DNA of 64,000 nt from Perlabentimonas sp034003245 (lineage in GTDB: Bacteria > Bacteroidota > Bacteroidia > Bacteroidales > Tenuifilaceae): NCBI GenBank assembly GCA_034003245.1, contig JAVEYY010000014.1, positions 1 through 64,000 on the forward strand, written 5' to 3'. Each line of letters begins with the position of its first letter. Position 1 is the stretch's first letter. The position numbers and the translations under genes are program-made. Under the pieces are notes generated by a model. It made no database searches, was not told where the DNA came from, and was given only the letters and a program-made list of their open reading frames with translations. Positions 1 to 9,021 of this stretch are shown piece by piece.

Positions 1-1
1 T

Positions 2-781
2 ATTATTTTTCACGATTGTGGGCACGGTTCGTTCTTTAAAACCGAACGAATGAACAGATTAGTTGGCATTCCTCTCGGTTTGCTTGCTTTCACGCCTTAC
101 CATCGCTGGCATAAGGATCACAAGGAGCATCACTTCACCGTCGGAAATTTAGATAAGAGAGGAGTAGGTGATGTGCAAACCTTAACTGTAGACGAATACA
201 AGAGCCTTTCGCGATGGGGAAAGTTTAGCTACCGTTTCTACAGACATCCATTATTCCTGCTGGGAATTGCACCTCTGCTACTATTCGTAGTACAGTTTCG
301 TCTCCCCAAGGCTTATATGAATTGGAAGGAACACCTTTACCTGCAACTATCAAACTTGGCAATTATTCTAGGTGCATTGGGCGTTATCTGGATTATTGGT
401 TGGAAAGCATATGTGCTAATTCAGCTACCCGTAATCTTTATTGCTTCAGTTCACGGTGTTTGGCTTTTCTACGTACAACATCAGTATAAAGATGTGAAAT
501 GGGTTCGCTCAGGGAATTGGGACTACAAAACCATTGCGCTGGAGGGCAGCTCTTTCTTTAAACTTCCAAGAATTTTACAGTGGTTTACTGGAAATATTGG
601 CTTTCACCATATTCATCATCTTGGCCCACGGATTCCAAACTACAAGCTAGCGAAATGCTATAGGGAGAACCCAATTTTTCAGGAAACAAAACCTATTACA
701 TTCTTTTCTAGTCTTCACACGCTTAGGCTAAGGTTGTGGGACGAGAAACGTGAAAAGTTGGTTGGGTTTAGCGAGATTTGA
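2..781 (+). CDS. Fatty acid desaturase (5' end outside window)
   Basis: This is a membrane di-iron desaturase that introduces a double bond into an acyl chain or related lipid. The reading frame is open from the first bases of the window, so the N-terminus is missing and an internal ATG at position 50 is not the start. All three histidine boxes are visible: HDCGH at the very beginning, an HxxHH box (HKEHH) about 25 residues later, and HHIHH near the C-terminus. Two hydrophobic stretches lie between boxes two and three, as expected for a membrane-embedded desaturase. The substrate cannot be told from the sequence. A hairpin terminator follows directly. Confidence 0.88.
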   Translation: MIFHDCGHGSFFKTERMNRLVGIPLGLLAFTPYHRWHKDHKEHHFTVGNLDKRGVGDVQTLTVDEYKSLSRWGKFSYRFYRHPLFLLGIAPLLLFVVQFRLPKAYMNWKEHLYLQLSNLAIILGALGVIWIIGWKAYVLIQLPVIFIASVHGVWLFYVQHQYKDVKWVRSGNWDYKTIALEGSSFFKLPRILQWFTGNIGFHHIHHLGPRIPNYKLAKCYRENPIFQETKPITFFSSLHTLRLRLWDEKREKLVGFSEI

Positions 782-795
782 CCATTAGGTACAAA

Positions 796-819
796 AAAAC
801 GGGTTACTAAACCCGTTTT
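796..819. terminator. Bidirectional intrinsic terminator
   Basis: A perfect 10-bp stem (AAAACGGGTT / AACCCGTTTT) with a 4-base loop lies between the convergent desaturase and cold-shock genes. It is followed by T-rich sequence on both strands. The hairpin overlaps the last codons and the stop of the minus-strand gene. Confidence 0.75.
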
Positions 820-1256
820 ACTTTTATTGCATTAAGGCCTTTGGGGCCTTTTTCTGTTTCGAATGTAACGTTATCGCCTTCTTGTATCTCCTCCTCAAGG
901 CCGTTCACGTGAACAAAAATACTCTCCTGAGTATCCTTGTCGCGAATAAATCCATAACCCTTTGATGTATTAAAAAACGCGACTTTGCCTCTACGGATTA
1001 GATCTTCGGGGTCTGGTGGAGCTTGGCGGGGAACACCTATTTCAATGTCCTCCGATTTTATCTTTTCTTTGGTGCTGGGATCGGGTGGTGTGTCGGTAAT
1101 GTTGCCAAATTGATCAACGTATGCAATCATATCGTCGAAACTTGCCTTTTCGGATGAGGATTTACGCTCCTCTTTCTTTTGAAGTTTGTCTTGTTTCTTC
1201 TTTTGTCGTTTCTTCTCGTTTTCTCTTTTGTTAAATGATTCCTGTGATCTACCCAT
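807..1256 (-). CDS. Cold-shock domain protein with basic N-terminal tail
   Basis: This is a nucleic-acid-binding protein of 149 residues. Roughly the first 35 residues are dominated by Lys, Glu and Arg and are probably disordered. The C-terminal 65 residues form a cold-shock domain with the RNP1-like KGYGFI and the RNP2-like IFVHV motifs. The family is common in Bacteroidota, where such extended CSD proteins are thought to act on RNA. The gene ends inside the bidirectional terminator it shares with the desaturase. The cold-shock domain is clear; the role in the cell is inferred. Confidence 0.85.
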   Translation of the reverse strand: MGRSQESFNKRENEKKRQKKKQDKLQKKEERKSSSEKASFDDMIAYVDQFGNITDTPPDPSTKEKIKSEDIEIGVPRQAPPDPEDLIRRGKVAFFNTSKGYGFIRDKDTQESIFVHVNGLEEEIQEGDNVTFETEKGPKGLNAIKVKRV

Positions 1257-1354
1257 TGTTTAATTTTATTTTTTTTGTAAAGATACGGATTTTTATTCGT
1301 TATGCAATATTGAACGACAAGGGATTATATTCAGAACAGAAAAGTTCGCAGGAC

Positions 1355-1867
1355 TTAGCTCACTTGTCCAATAATTACCACGTAGTTTTTCCCGTATTTT
1401 TTTGCACACGTGGGACAGGTGGTGTACCACATATACCATTTCAGAACCTTCATTCCCTTGCCTTCTGCCTCTTTTTCAAAGTCTTTGCACCATTTTCCGG
1501 TATCTTTAAAGGGCCCCTCGTACACCTTGCTGAAAAACCTCCCACTTAGGGTAACATTGCTAGCGGTTGGTATCTCCTTGTCTACTGCGAGATAAAGATC
1601 CATATTCCAACTTGAAGTGTGATCGGAAAGACAGAGCCAATCGGGCATAGTGGCTTGGGCTGCTTGTACTTTATCATTCAGGCGTTTCATGACTTTTCCA
1701 AAGCCAATGGGCATAAACATAAAGGTGAAAACCTTATCCTTGATAAAGGGTTTGTTATGCCATTCAAGCATTTTATCGTCCCATAGTGCGGGATCGAAGG
1801 GTGGGCAGCATATGTCCGTTGCTAATTGATTCATCGCTTTAAGTGTTGTTAATTTTTGTTTGTTCAA
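1355..1867 (-). CDS. Conserved protein of unknown function, possibly GyrI-like
   Basis: This is a cytosolic-looking protein of 170 residues with no signal peptide or membrane segment. It has a CCPPFDP motif near residue 20, several conserved-looking Trp residues and a CPTC pair near the C-terminus. The second half (a KVYEGPF stretch, a long amphipathic segment, then a strand ending VVIIGQV) is reminiscent of the GyrI-like ligand-binding fold, but this is only a visual resemblance. The CxxC pair could bind a metal or form a disulphide. It stands alone, with about 90 bp to the next minus-strand gene. Confidence 0.6.
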   Translation of the reverse strand: MNKQKLTTLKAMNQLATDICCPPFDPALWDDKMLEWHNKPFIKDKVFTFMFMPIGFGKVMKRLNDKVQAAQATMPDWLCLSDHTSSWNMDLYLAVDKEIPTASNVTLSGRFFSKVYEGPFKDTGKWCKDFEKEAEGKGMKVLKWYMWYTTCPTCAKKYGKNYVVIIGQVS

Positions 1868-1960
1868 ATTTACAACACAACTTATTTAATGTCAATATTT
1901 TTCCAAGATATTTGACTATGTTAACTTAATTTTTAAACGAAGAAAAACTATCGGCTAACA

Positions 1961-2776
1961 TTAATAATACTTAAACTCTTTTATTACTCCGCGCCAGTAT
2001 TCAAAATCCCCTTCTGGCAAATTCCATATGGCAGCAACCTCCCTTGCCACCTTAGTGTCGCCTTGAGGTTGATAACTTCGAATCTCGATGGTATAGGGTT
2101 GGATCTCATATCCTCCTTTAGGCAGAGAATATGGTCGCTCGTTGGTTGTAAAACGGATGTATTCACCTAACTCGTTGAAATGGAATGTTCCGCCCACATC
2201 TACTCCTTTATGAACAAATCGGGCTTTTGCTGTAAAATCATCTACCGACTCCCATTGAATATATGGTTGAATGGCAAAACTTGGTATTAATAGGCTCTCG
2301 GACAAGACGACAATAGCAGCACCCTGAGCAATTTCTGGATCCTTAGCATCAAAAATTTTTCTGATTTTTCCCAACAAACCATACATATGACCATTTCCAT
2401 TATGATACTTATCTCTCCCCTCTAATGGAATAAATCCAAGCATATTGGCTCTCATATATGCTAAGCGAGAAGGTTCGGTAACAAAGTTATGTTGAAAGGT
2501 TTTCAGCCTCAACCAGCGCTGATTGGGCCTCATCATAATTTCACTTGAGTTCCAAACAATTTCCACGTACTCATATTTTGATTTTCCAATAAACCCACAA
2601 ACATCAAAAAAACGTTTTACAGGAACGGGCAAATGGGCAAAATCATCATTTGTAAAAACACTGCGGCTTGGGCTTGCTTCCATCTTAAGCTCGTCAACCT
2701 CATTAATGTAAAGCCTTTTAAGTGAGATACAACAACAAAAAAATGTCATGGCAAAAAGTATTAATGTGTACTTCAT
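1961..2776 (-). CDS. DUF6544/DUF6920-like exported protein
   Basis: This protein has 271 residues when started at the ATG at 2776; an upstream in-frame ATG at 2806 would add ten residues in front of the signal peptide and is less likely. The N-terminus is a hydrophobic signal with a run of cysteines (FFCCC), so it may be lipidated. The LPVPVKRFF motif, the MRPNQRWLR segment and the overall length fit a family of uncharacterised bacterial proteins known as DUF6544 or DUF6920. No enzymatic residues can be named. The family assignment is from memory of its motifs. Confidence 0.65.
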   Translation of the reverse strand: MKYTLILFAMTFFCCCISLKRLYINEVDELKMEASPSRSVFTNDDFAHLPVPVKRFFDVCGFIGKSKYEYVEIVWNSSEIMMRPNQRWLRLKTFQHNFVTEPSRLAYMRANMLGFIPLEGRDKYHNGNGHMYGLLGKIRKIFDAKDPEIAQGAAIVVLSESLLIPSFAIQPYIQWESVDDFTAKARFVHKGVDVGGTFHFNELGEYIRFTTNERPYSLPKGGYEIQPYTIEIRSYQPQGDTKVAREVAAIWNLPEGDFEYWRGVIKEFKYY

Positions 2777-2968
2777 AGTTAAATATTTAAATTTTAAATC
2801 CAACAAAAATTAGCGGTGGAAAGTAGAAGAACATATTTCCCTTTACATAGACAAAAGTCAATGGTGTGGCGATAACGTATTTCTGGCTTTAGGTTCTCTG
2901 CAACCTGTGTATTAAGATTGAAAGAACATAAAACAAAATAACTGGTGTATTGCTTGGTTTTCATTAAC

Positions 2969-3442
2969 TTACTCCTTAATTTCTTTTACTAATTCTTTAA
3001 TTTTCTCCTCATCAATTTTCGAAACCCTCTTGTCGACACCCGAAACCTTTTTCACAATAAGTTTTTCAAAAAAATTCATCTTCTCGAGAAGGAATTCTCC
3101 TCCAACACATTTTGAGCTAATGGAGTGATTGCGCAGCAACTCGGGGAAAGCGTTATTGAACTCAGCTTCAAATTCGGGCTCGTTCATCCCAACCATATAA
3201 AGCGCTATGCGCTTCTTTAGAAGTTCCACAAGATTTCTTTTGCAAAATTTCTTGACTCTTCCCTGCATCTGTCCTGCATGAATAGAACCTCCAATGACTA
3301 CTGTTTTGAAGGGGGTAAGATCAATGATCTTATTCTGCTTCAGATTGAATAACTGTGCATTATTGCCCAGCTCGACTTGGATTTGTTGAGCCACTTTCTC
3401 GGATGTTCCGTGACTGGTGGCGTAGATAATGGCTGTTTTCAT
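2969..3442 (-). CDS. Flavodoxin-domain protein (HemG-like)
   Basis: This protein of 157 residues binds FMN, judging from the N-terminal AIIYATSHGTSEKVA phosphate-binding loop and the VVIGGSIHAGQMQ segment, both typical of the flavodoxin family that includes protoporphyrinogen oxidase HemG. It has no signal peptide, so it is cytosolic or membrane-associated. The C-terminal tail is rich in Lys and Glu. No other haem-synthesis gene is nearby, so a role in haem synthesis is not supported by context. Confidence 0.75.
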   Translation of the reverse strand: MKTAIIYATSHGTSEKVAQQIQVELGNNAQLFNLKQNKIIDLTPFKTVVIGGSIHAGQMQGRVKKFCKRNLVELLKKRIALYMVGMNEPEFEAEFNNAFPELLRNHSISSKCVGGEFLLEKMNFFEKLIVKKVSGVDKRVSKIDEEKIKELVKEIKE

Positions 3443-3464
3443 CTTAATACTTATTAACTGTTAA

Positions 3465-3576
3465 ACACTGCGACGCAGAGGCACTGAGCAGTTTATTTAG
3501 AAAGTCCTTTCTTTATGATTGCTTTTTCTATTAATTCTAATGTTTTCTCTGTGCCTCCGTGCCTCTGTGTTCCATT
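3465..3576. repeat. Intergenic GCAGAGGCAC-type repeat phrases
   Basis: The gap holds two facing phrases, 'gcgacgcagaggcactgagca' near 3470 and 'ctctgtgcctccgtgcctctgtg' near 3547, which can pair in part as an inverted repeat. A related phrase built on 'cacaaag' lies at 18114-18152. Such phrases recur between genes in many genomes; their function is unknown. Confidence 0.5.
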
Positions 3577-4257
3577 TTAAAATTGATAAATAATTCCGTA
3601 CTTAATAAATGCTGTACCGGGCATCTCGAATTCGGTTCTATTGTAGAAATCTTCGTAAGCCTGACTTCCTCGGTAACCGTCGACATAAAACCCAAGCTTA
3701 GCTCCGTTTTTCATGCGGAAAGGTGTTGTGGAGAAACCAAGTGTTGCACCATTGCTAAATACATTTGTGCTATACTCGGGTAGATTTCCTGTGCCGTTGG
3801 AAATGGCGAATAGGTTAAACTGGGCTGCATATCCTACCTTTACCTGAAACAATCCTTCGGGGTGGTGCTTTTTAAATAGGCCGATGCTATATGTAATGGG
3901 AACCATAATTTGGATTACACCCATTTTCCGCTGGCCATCATAACCATTCTCGTGGTCTGCATAGGTAAACGTTTGGCTGTTGTGCATAAAATCAACACCT
4001 GTTTCCAATGCATTCCTTCTAAGGGGAATAATGATTTTACCGCTGGCGTTAAAGCCTTTGCTGGTTGCTCCCGAGTAGGCATCGATAGGTGTGTTGGGAA
4101 TTGATGAAAAATCTGTGTTTTCAACTACTCCGCCCTTGTTGGATCCTAACTGCACCCGATATGTGGGCTTCCACTGTTTCTTCTCGTTGGTAAGCGTTTT
4201 AGTTGAACATCCAACTGCCAAAAGGGCAATTACGATTAGAAAAATAACTCTTTGCAT
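3577..4257 (-). CDS. Outer-membrane beta-barrel-like lipoprotein with SGAT motif
   Basis: This protein of 226 residues starts with a lipoprotein signal peptide ending in LLAVGC. The rest is rich in alternating polar and aromatic residues and ends in F, as outer-membrane barrels do. Segments such as KVGYAAQFNLF and GAKLGFYVDGYRG look like strands. Near residue 58 it carries DAYSGAT, which matches the Dxx(S/T)GAT pattern used for covalent FMN attachment in FMN-binding proteins. The same pattern occurs in the lipoprotein at 13646-14704. Whether it is flavinylated is unknown. It is not in an obvious operon. Confidence 0.6.
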   Translation of the reverse strand: MQRVIFLIVIALLAVGCSTKTLTNEKKQWKPTYRVQLGSNKGGVVENTDFSSIPNTPIDAYSGATSKGFNASGKIIIPLRRNALETGVDFMHNSQTFTYADHENGYDGQRKMGVIQIMVPITYSIGLFKKHHPEGLFQVKVGYAAQFNLFAISNGTGNLPEYSTNVFSNGATLGFSTTPFRMKNGAKLGFYVDGYRGSQAYEDFYNRTEFEMPGTAFIKYGIIYQF

Positions 4258-4356
4258 CAGTAATAATTTTTAGTTTGATTTATTGACGCAAAGAAAGAAC
4301 AGGGCAATTCCATTTGGGTCTTACCTTTCGGGAACTAGGTCTCAACTCACAAAAAA

Positions 4357-4380
4357 GGAGTATCAAAAAAATGATACTCC
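4357..4380 (-). terminator. Intrinsic terminator after the esterase gene
   Basis: A perfect 9-bp stem (GGAGTATCA / TGATACTCC) with a 6-base loop is followed on the minus strand by six T. It lies 24 bp beyond the stop of the minus-strand esterase gene. Confidence 0.8.
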
Positions 4381-4404
4381 CTCAAACTATTGAAAAATGA
4401 AAAA

Positions 4405-5277
4405 CTAATTGGGGGGATAACAGAACCGTAATCCCGATGATACCGCCCGGGAAAAGGTTGAAATATGCGTTTCGTTCTCGCAGTAGTCATAGTATATAGT
4501 TAAATCCCCATAAGGTTTCGATTTCATTGCCTCAATCAATCTCACTGCGGGATTGGTAACTAAGTATGGGGAATCGCCTGATGCGGCCGAAATGTAAATC
4601 CGGCGGCTAAAATCCTTGTTGGCATCAAATCTAGCTTCTTCTAACTTGAGCAAAAGCTCCTGATCCCAAACGGCGCAGGGCGAAATAACTATGTAACGTT
4701 CAAAAAGCTGATCGCGCGTAAGAAATGCATAGGCAGCCAAAAGTCCTCCAAAGGATGTACCCACTATGCCCGTTTGGGTTTCGTCAACTGAATACTTCGC
4801 CATGATGGCTGGATGAAGTTCATGTTCAACAAAATCGAGGAATCTATCAGCGCCGCCGGCTAAGGGCCAGTTTTTGCCAAAAGGTGTAATGGTATCGAGG
4901 GTTGGGGTGTAATCCCTCGATCGATTGGCCCACCAAATCGAGTCGTTTTGATTGTAAAGTATGCCAACTACTATTACATCTTGAATTTCACTTTTAAAGG
5001 CTCCCATTCGAAAGTTTAATAGATCGGATATGCCTTTTACCGCATCAACATATCTGTCCCCATCGAGAAGATAGACCACCGGGTAGGTTTTACTTTTGTC
5101 GAACTGGAAGGGTAAGCAAACCCGAAGTGTATACAATTCGCCATTTAGCTTTTGGGACTCCAGCGTAAACTGCTCAGTGTTTTTTAGATAAACTATTGAG
5201 CCATTGTTAGGCTCTTTTGGGCTTTGGCAACCAGCAAGGATTGCTGCGGTCAATAGTATAAATGCTATTCTTTTCAT
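4405..5277 (-). CDS. Alpha/beta-hydrolase lipoprotein, Fes/IroE esterase family
   Basis: This exported esterase of 290 residues starts with a lipoprotein signal (LAGC lipobox). The YPVVYLLDGDRY segment, the nucleophile elbow GTSFGG near residue 175 and a late His in ETHIS fit the putative esterase family (PF00756) that contains enterochelin esterases and esterase D. The substrate is unknown; no siderophore genes are adjacent. It is probably co-transcribed with the NTF2-like lipoprotein upstream (40-bp gap) and ends at a strong terminator. Confidence 0.82.
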   Translation of the reverse strand: MKRIAFILLTAAILAGCQSPKEPNNGSIVYLKNTEQFTLESQKLNGELYTLRVCLPFQFDKSKTYPVVYLLDGDRYVDAVKGISDLLNFRMGAFKSEIQDVIVVGILYNQNDSIWWANRSRDYTPTLDTITPFGKNWPLAGGADRFLDFVEHELHPAIMAKYSVDETQTGIVGTSFGGLLAAYAFLTRDQLFERYIVISPCAVWDQELLLKLEEARFDANKDFSRRIYISAASGDSPYLVTNPAVRLIEAMKSKPYGDLTIYYDYCENETHISTFSRAVSSGLRFCYPPN

Positions 5278-5317
5278 TGGTATTGGGTTGGGTTATGTGT
5301 AAAATAGAAACTGTTTG

Positions 5318-5833
5318 TTATTCTAATAATTTCTTTCGATAGGATTGATGTCTATAAAAATACTTCCACTTACCATCTAATCTAATCCATACATGTGTGA
5401 ATATTGACTCAAAGGGTCCATATGTTTCACCTCCTCTTGCAATGATATTATAATCCATTCCCAATACCTCAATAACATAATCCGTTGAAAGCACGCTAAA
5501 TTTTTGGCTCGTAATGGTGAAGTCTAATGAGGCTCTGTTTTCAAAAATCTTATCTAAAGATTCCATGCCCTCATCGTATCCTCTTATCATTGAAATATTA
5601 AAGACAGCACACACCGGGTCGGTTTGCCAAAGCATCTCAGTATTTTTGTCATAATAAGTTTTCATGAGATCAAGGTTCACCTTTGAAAAATCCCGGTTTA
5701 GCTCCCAGTAGGTGACACTGGCCTTTTTAACCTCATTTGAAATCACCCCCTTCTCCTGAGGGGTTAACTCCTTAACATTTTGGCAGCTGAACATAATTAG
5801 TACTGCCAGCAATAGCTTTACTATTTTTTCCAT
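5318..5833 (-). CDS. NTF2/SnoaL-like lipoprotein
   Basis: This protein of 171 residues has a lipoprotein signal (IMFSC). The body looks like a single cone-shaped NTF2-like domain: a long N-terminal helix, a central DPVCAVFN segment, and a C-terminal strand pair ending in HVWIRLDGKWKYFYRHQSY, typical of SnoaL/DUF4440-type proteins. Such domains bind small ligands or act as enzymes; no activity can be named here. It is likely the first gene of a two-gene unit with the esterase at 4405-5277. Confidence 0.65.
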   Translation of the reverse strand: MEKIVKLLLAVLIMFSCQNVKELTPQEKGVISNEVKKASVTYWELNRDFSKVNLDLMKTYYDKNTEMLWQTDPVCAVFNISMIRGYDEGMESLDKIFENRASLDFTITSQKFSVLSTDYVIEVLGMDYNIIARGGETYGPFESIFTHVWIRLDGKWKYFYRHQSYRKKLLE

Positions 5834-6061
5834 TTTAGTAGGTTTTGGTTAGTAAACAAAATCAAAAGGCAATAACTAAAAAGGCTGGGAAATTGAAGAT
5901 GCTTTATAAGAGCAATGCTCTAACTGCTTAAGAGGAAATAATATACAAATTTAGGCCAATAGTTCTCGTTTGTCAAGTTTTTGATGAGAAATTGTTTATG
6001 ATTTTGAGTAAAAATTCACACAAATACAGGCGTTGAAAAACCTTACAACCAAGAATTTTCT

Positions 6062-7192
6062 CTATAATGAAAACCTACTCAAGTACTCACTTGGCGTACA
6101 TCCAACCTCTTTTTTGAACACGCGGTTAAAAGTGGCTTTGGAGTTAAATCCACTATCGTACGCCAAGCTTATAAGGGTAAGCTTTTGATTATTGGGGTTG
6201 CTTGCCAGAAGCTTAAACTCCTCTATCCGGTGGTGATTCACAAAATCGAAGAAGTTCATGTTGAGGCGCCCATTGATAATGCCCGAGAGGTATTCGGGAG
6301 TACAGCCCAAGTCGTGGCTAAGTTTGCTTATGGTTAGCTCGGGGTTTTGGTGAGGCTTCTTTTCCTTCATGTGCCCAAGCAGAGTATGCACAAATGCCTC
6401 ATCATGATCGCTGATGGGTGAAAGTTTATCTGAAAAAACTAGTTCTCTATCCAAATCGAAATGCTCGGGCATCGATGTAAAAATATTACCCTGCTTTAGC
6501 CCCACAAACCCAACCGCCAGAACAAAAAGAGATGCAATTCCAAAGCCCATAAGCTGAAGGTTTTGGTAGCTCAGTAGCTCCAACGCTGTATCGACAATGT
6601 AGAGCACGCTGATGCTAGCGTAGCTAATAAAGGCTGATACTAAAAGAAATCGCAGCCACTTCAAGTCGATATTCTCAGTTTGGGAAAAGAATGATTTTAT
6701 CCGATTTCTGTATTGCCTTATCAAAAGAAGCCCCCAAAGCGTGTAACCCACGTTGGATAGCGCAATAATGCCCATAACTATATAGAAAACTATATCGCCT
6801 CGGAATGCTTCGGTTTGATCCAGCTCAACTTTAATGTCGCTGGGGGCAATGTAATTTGCAGATATTAATAGCGCTAAAACCACAACAAATGGAACCGAAA
6901 GGATTATGTAAATTGGTTTAAACCTAAAAGTTTGGGTTGTTAGAGACTTTACGTAGAGCCAAAGGCTAGGGCCAATAAGTAGAATAAGGGGTGTAGAGAG
7001 ATTTATCAGCCAGGGATGGGAATACCCTTGGTTCCGGGACCAAATCTCGAGATAGGCAAATAGTAAAGTGATGGCAGATATGAAAAGGTAACCCGATAGA
7101 ATAAAATCGGCAATACCCTTGTTTTTCTTAGCGAGAAGCAAGAAAACCAGAAGTGCCGATTGGAATATTCCTATAATTAGTAGGGCTATCAT
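6062..7192 (-). CDS. AraC-family regulator with 7-TM sensor domain
   Basis: This membrane-bound transcription factor has 376 residues. Residues 1 to about 235 contain about seven hydrophobic helices. The C-terminal 100 residues are an AraC-type double helix-turn-helix, with LTISKLSHDLGCTPEYLS as the first HTH and SLAYDSGFNSKATFNRVFK as the second recognition part. This architecture is frequent in Bacteroidota and is thought to sense a signal at the membrane. It lies between the serine hydrolase and the NTF2/esterase pair, all on the same strand, so these are candidate targets. Confidence 0.88.
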   Translation of the reverse strand: MIALLIIGIFQSALLVFLLLAKKNKGIADFILSGYLFISAITLLFAYLEIWSRNQGYSHPWLINLSTPLILLIGPSLWLYVKSLTTQTFRFKPIYIILSVPFVVVLALLISANYIAPSDIKVELDQTEAFRGDIVFYIVMGIIALSNVGYTLWGLLLIRQYRNRIKSFFSQTENIDLKWLRFLLVSAFISYASISVLYIVDTALELLSYQNLQLMGFGIASLFVLAVGFVGLKQGNIFTSMPEHFDLDRELVFSDKLSPISDHDEAFVHTLLGHMKEKKPHQNPELTISKLSHDLGCTPEYLSGIINGRLNMNFFDFVNHHRIEEFKLLASNPNNQKLTLISLAYDSGFNSKATFNRVFKKEVGCTPSEYLSRFSL

Positions 7193-7248
7193 TTGAAAAA
7201 GGAACTTTTTCCCGACGTAAACTACGATATTGTTATATGCTAAAACAA

Positions 7249-8784
7249 TTATTTAACCCAGTAGGGTTTCAACTCCTCAAAAAAGATATCATCATTTGGA
7301 ACATCAAAATCGATTCCCAGGATGTTCAGGTTATTGTCCATGTTGAACTTAACCGTTCCAAAGCTAAACCAGGCGTGGGTATTATCCCAAACAATCTCCC
7401 ACACATCGTAGTGCCAATGGCGTAGGTTTGCCGAAAGGTACGACGAGTTTTCAAACTCCATACGTAGTTGGTTTTCAACCAGCGAAATGGTGATATCGCC
7501 GTGTATATCGGAGCGGTAGGTTCCTGTGTATGCGGGGAGTGGTAATGATGGATTAGTATCTAGCACACGCTTTTCCTTTCGGCTCGATATGCGATTATCG
7601 GCGTCCTGGCGAGCGTTTGATCGCTCGAGTATTTGAGCCGACCAGTCGCGTGGGGTTATGCCCATAAGCAATTCTAGAGCGTAGTTGGTAGCTGCTGCGT
7701 ATGGGCTCTTCATGCCGTTGGTTAGTACCACAACACCGAGGTTCTCGTCGGGAATTAGGGTAACAGCGGTTAGCATACCATCAATAGCTCCAGTGTGCCC
7801 AACGCGCAGGCGACCGTGAAAATCGCTTAAACCCCAACCCAATCCATAGCCACTAAAATGACGGTTAAAGTCGTTATTACGAGTATGATCAACAACAAAA
7901 TTGCTGTGGGGAGTCCAAAGCAGATTAAAGTTTCGTGCTGTTAGAAGCGTATCGTTACCACTAATTCCATGATTTAGGTTAAAAATCATCCACTTGGCCA
8001 AATCGTTTACGCTGGAGATAACTCCGCCAAGCGCGCCAATCTCTTCCCAATCCTCCCATCCTATTGGAATATTTACATCATTCTCGCGGGCATGTGGGGT
8101 AACAAAATTTCCAATACCCTCAAGGTTCTTGGGTGAAGTCGTGGTACGATTCATTCCAAGGGGCTCAAAGATACGCTCCTTCACATTCTCGCTCCAACTC
8201 TTACCTGTAACTGCCCGTATTACCTCGCCGGCAGCGATATACATTATATTTGAATACCCATACCCAGCTCTAAAATCAAATGCTTGGGGTATATGTTTTG
8301 CTCTGCGAACAATATCTTCGGCCGAGAAATCGGATTTATACCACATCACATCGCCACTAAAAGTCCCAAGGCCCACCCTGTGGCTGAGCAAATCGCGAAT
8401 GGTAACCTGGTTGCTCACCCACTGATCGTAAACCTCGAAGTAGGGCAGGTAATCGCGAACCCTATCGTTCCAACCAATCTTCCCCTCCTGCACCAGCATG
8501 GCCAGTATTGTAGCTGTAAAAGCTTTTGAGTTCGATGCAATACCGTAAAGCGTATTGGCGTCAATCCTCTCAGGCTTTGCCTCCTCCCTGACTCCATACG
8601 CACCGGTGAAAATCAGCTGACCATCCTTTACAATTCCTATGGCAACGCTGGGTACATCCCAGTCCTTAACCATTTGGGAGTAGTACTTATCGAGCTTTTT
8701 AAAATCAACTTTTGCTTTGGATTGCCCCAGTAAGGATAATGAAAGGATTAATAGGGCAACAATTAGGCTGGCGACTCTTTTCAT
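7249..8784 (-). CDS. Serine hydrolase, beta-lactamase class C/PBP family
   Basis: This exported serine hydrolase has 511 residues from the ATG at 8784; an upstream in-frame ATG at 8844 would put 20 residues before the signal peptide and is less likely. The signal ends near LSLSLLGQS. The active-site motifs of class C beta-lactamase-like enzymes are present: SNSK around residue 85, the YSN triad in GYGYSNIMY, and HTG in GHTGAIDGM. The last 100 residues resemble a DUF3471 domain (YTGTYRSDIHG). Natural substrates are probably peptides or esters rather than antibiotics. Its neighbour on the same strand is the AraC regulator. Confidence 0.88.
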   Translation of the reverse strand: MKRVASLIVALLILSLSLLGQSKAKVDFKKLDKYYSQMVKDWDVPSVAIGIVKDGQLIFTGAYGVREEAKPERIDANTLYGIASNSKAFTATILAMLVQEGKIGWNDRVRDYLPYFEVYDQWVSNQVTIRDLLSHRVGLGTFSGDVMWYKSDFSAEDIVRRAKHIPQAFDFRAGYGYSNIMYIAAGEVIRAVTGKSWSENVKERIFEPLGMNRTTTSPKNLEGIGNFVTPHARENDVNIPIGWEDWEEIGALGGVISSVNDLAKWMIFNLNHGISGNDTLLTARNFNLLWTPHSNFVVDHTRNNDFNRHFSGYGLGWGLSDFHGRLRVGHTGAIDGMLTAVTLIPDENLGVVVLTNGMKSPYAAATNYALELLMGITPRDWSAQILERSNARQDADNRISSRKEKRVLDTNPSLPLPAYTGTYRSDIHGDITISLVENQLRMEFENSSYLSANLRHWHYDVWEIVWDNTHAWFSFGTVKFNMDNNLNILGIDFDVPNDDIFFEELKPYWVK

Positions 8785-9021
8785 GTGGAGGAAGTATTTG
8801 ATTTTGTAAAATGTGAGTGTCACAAAAATAATAAGATTAGTCAAAAAATTGTCTGGGTAAACTCATTTTAAACGGTTTTACACGTTTTGCCAATTACGTT
8901 AAATTCCAAAAAGGATCAAAAAAAAATACTCATTCGTCACTTGTGATGCAAACCAATAGAATTAATTTATATATTTAAAACAGTAATTGTAAGGTAGTTA
9001 ATACCGTAAAAATTGCATGTT

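Noticed and set aside
901..920. GTTCACGTGAAC palindrome resembling parS
   Set aside because: It lies inside the cold-shock gene and encodes a conserved RNP2-type segment; it also lacks two bases of the parS core.
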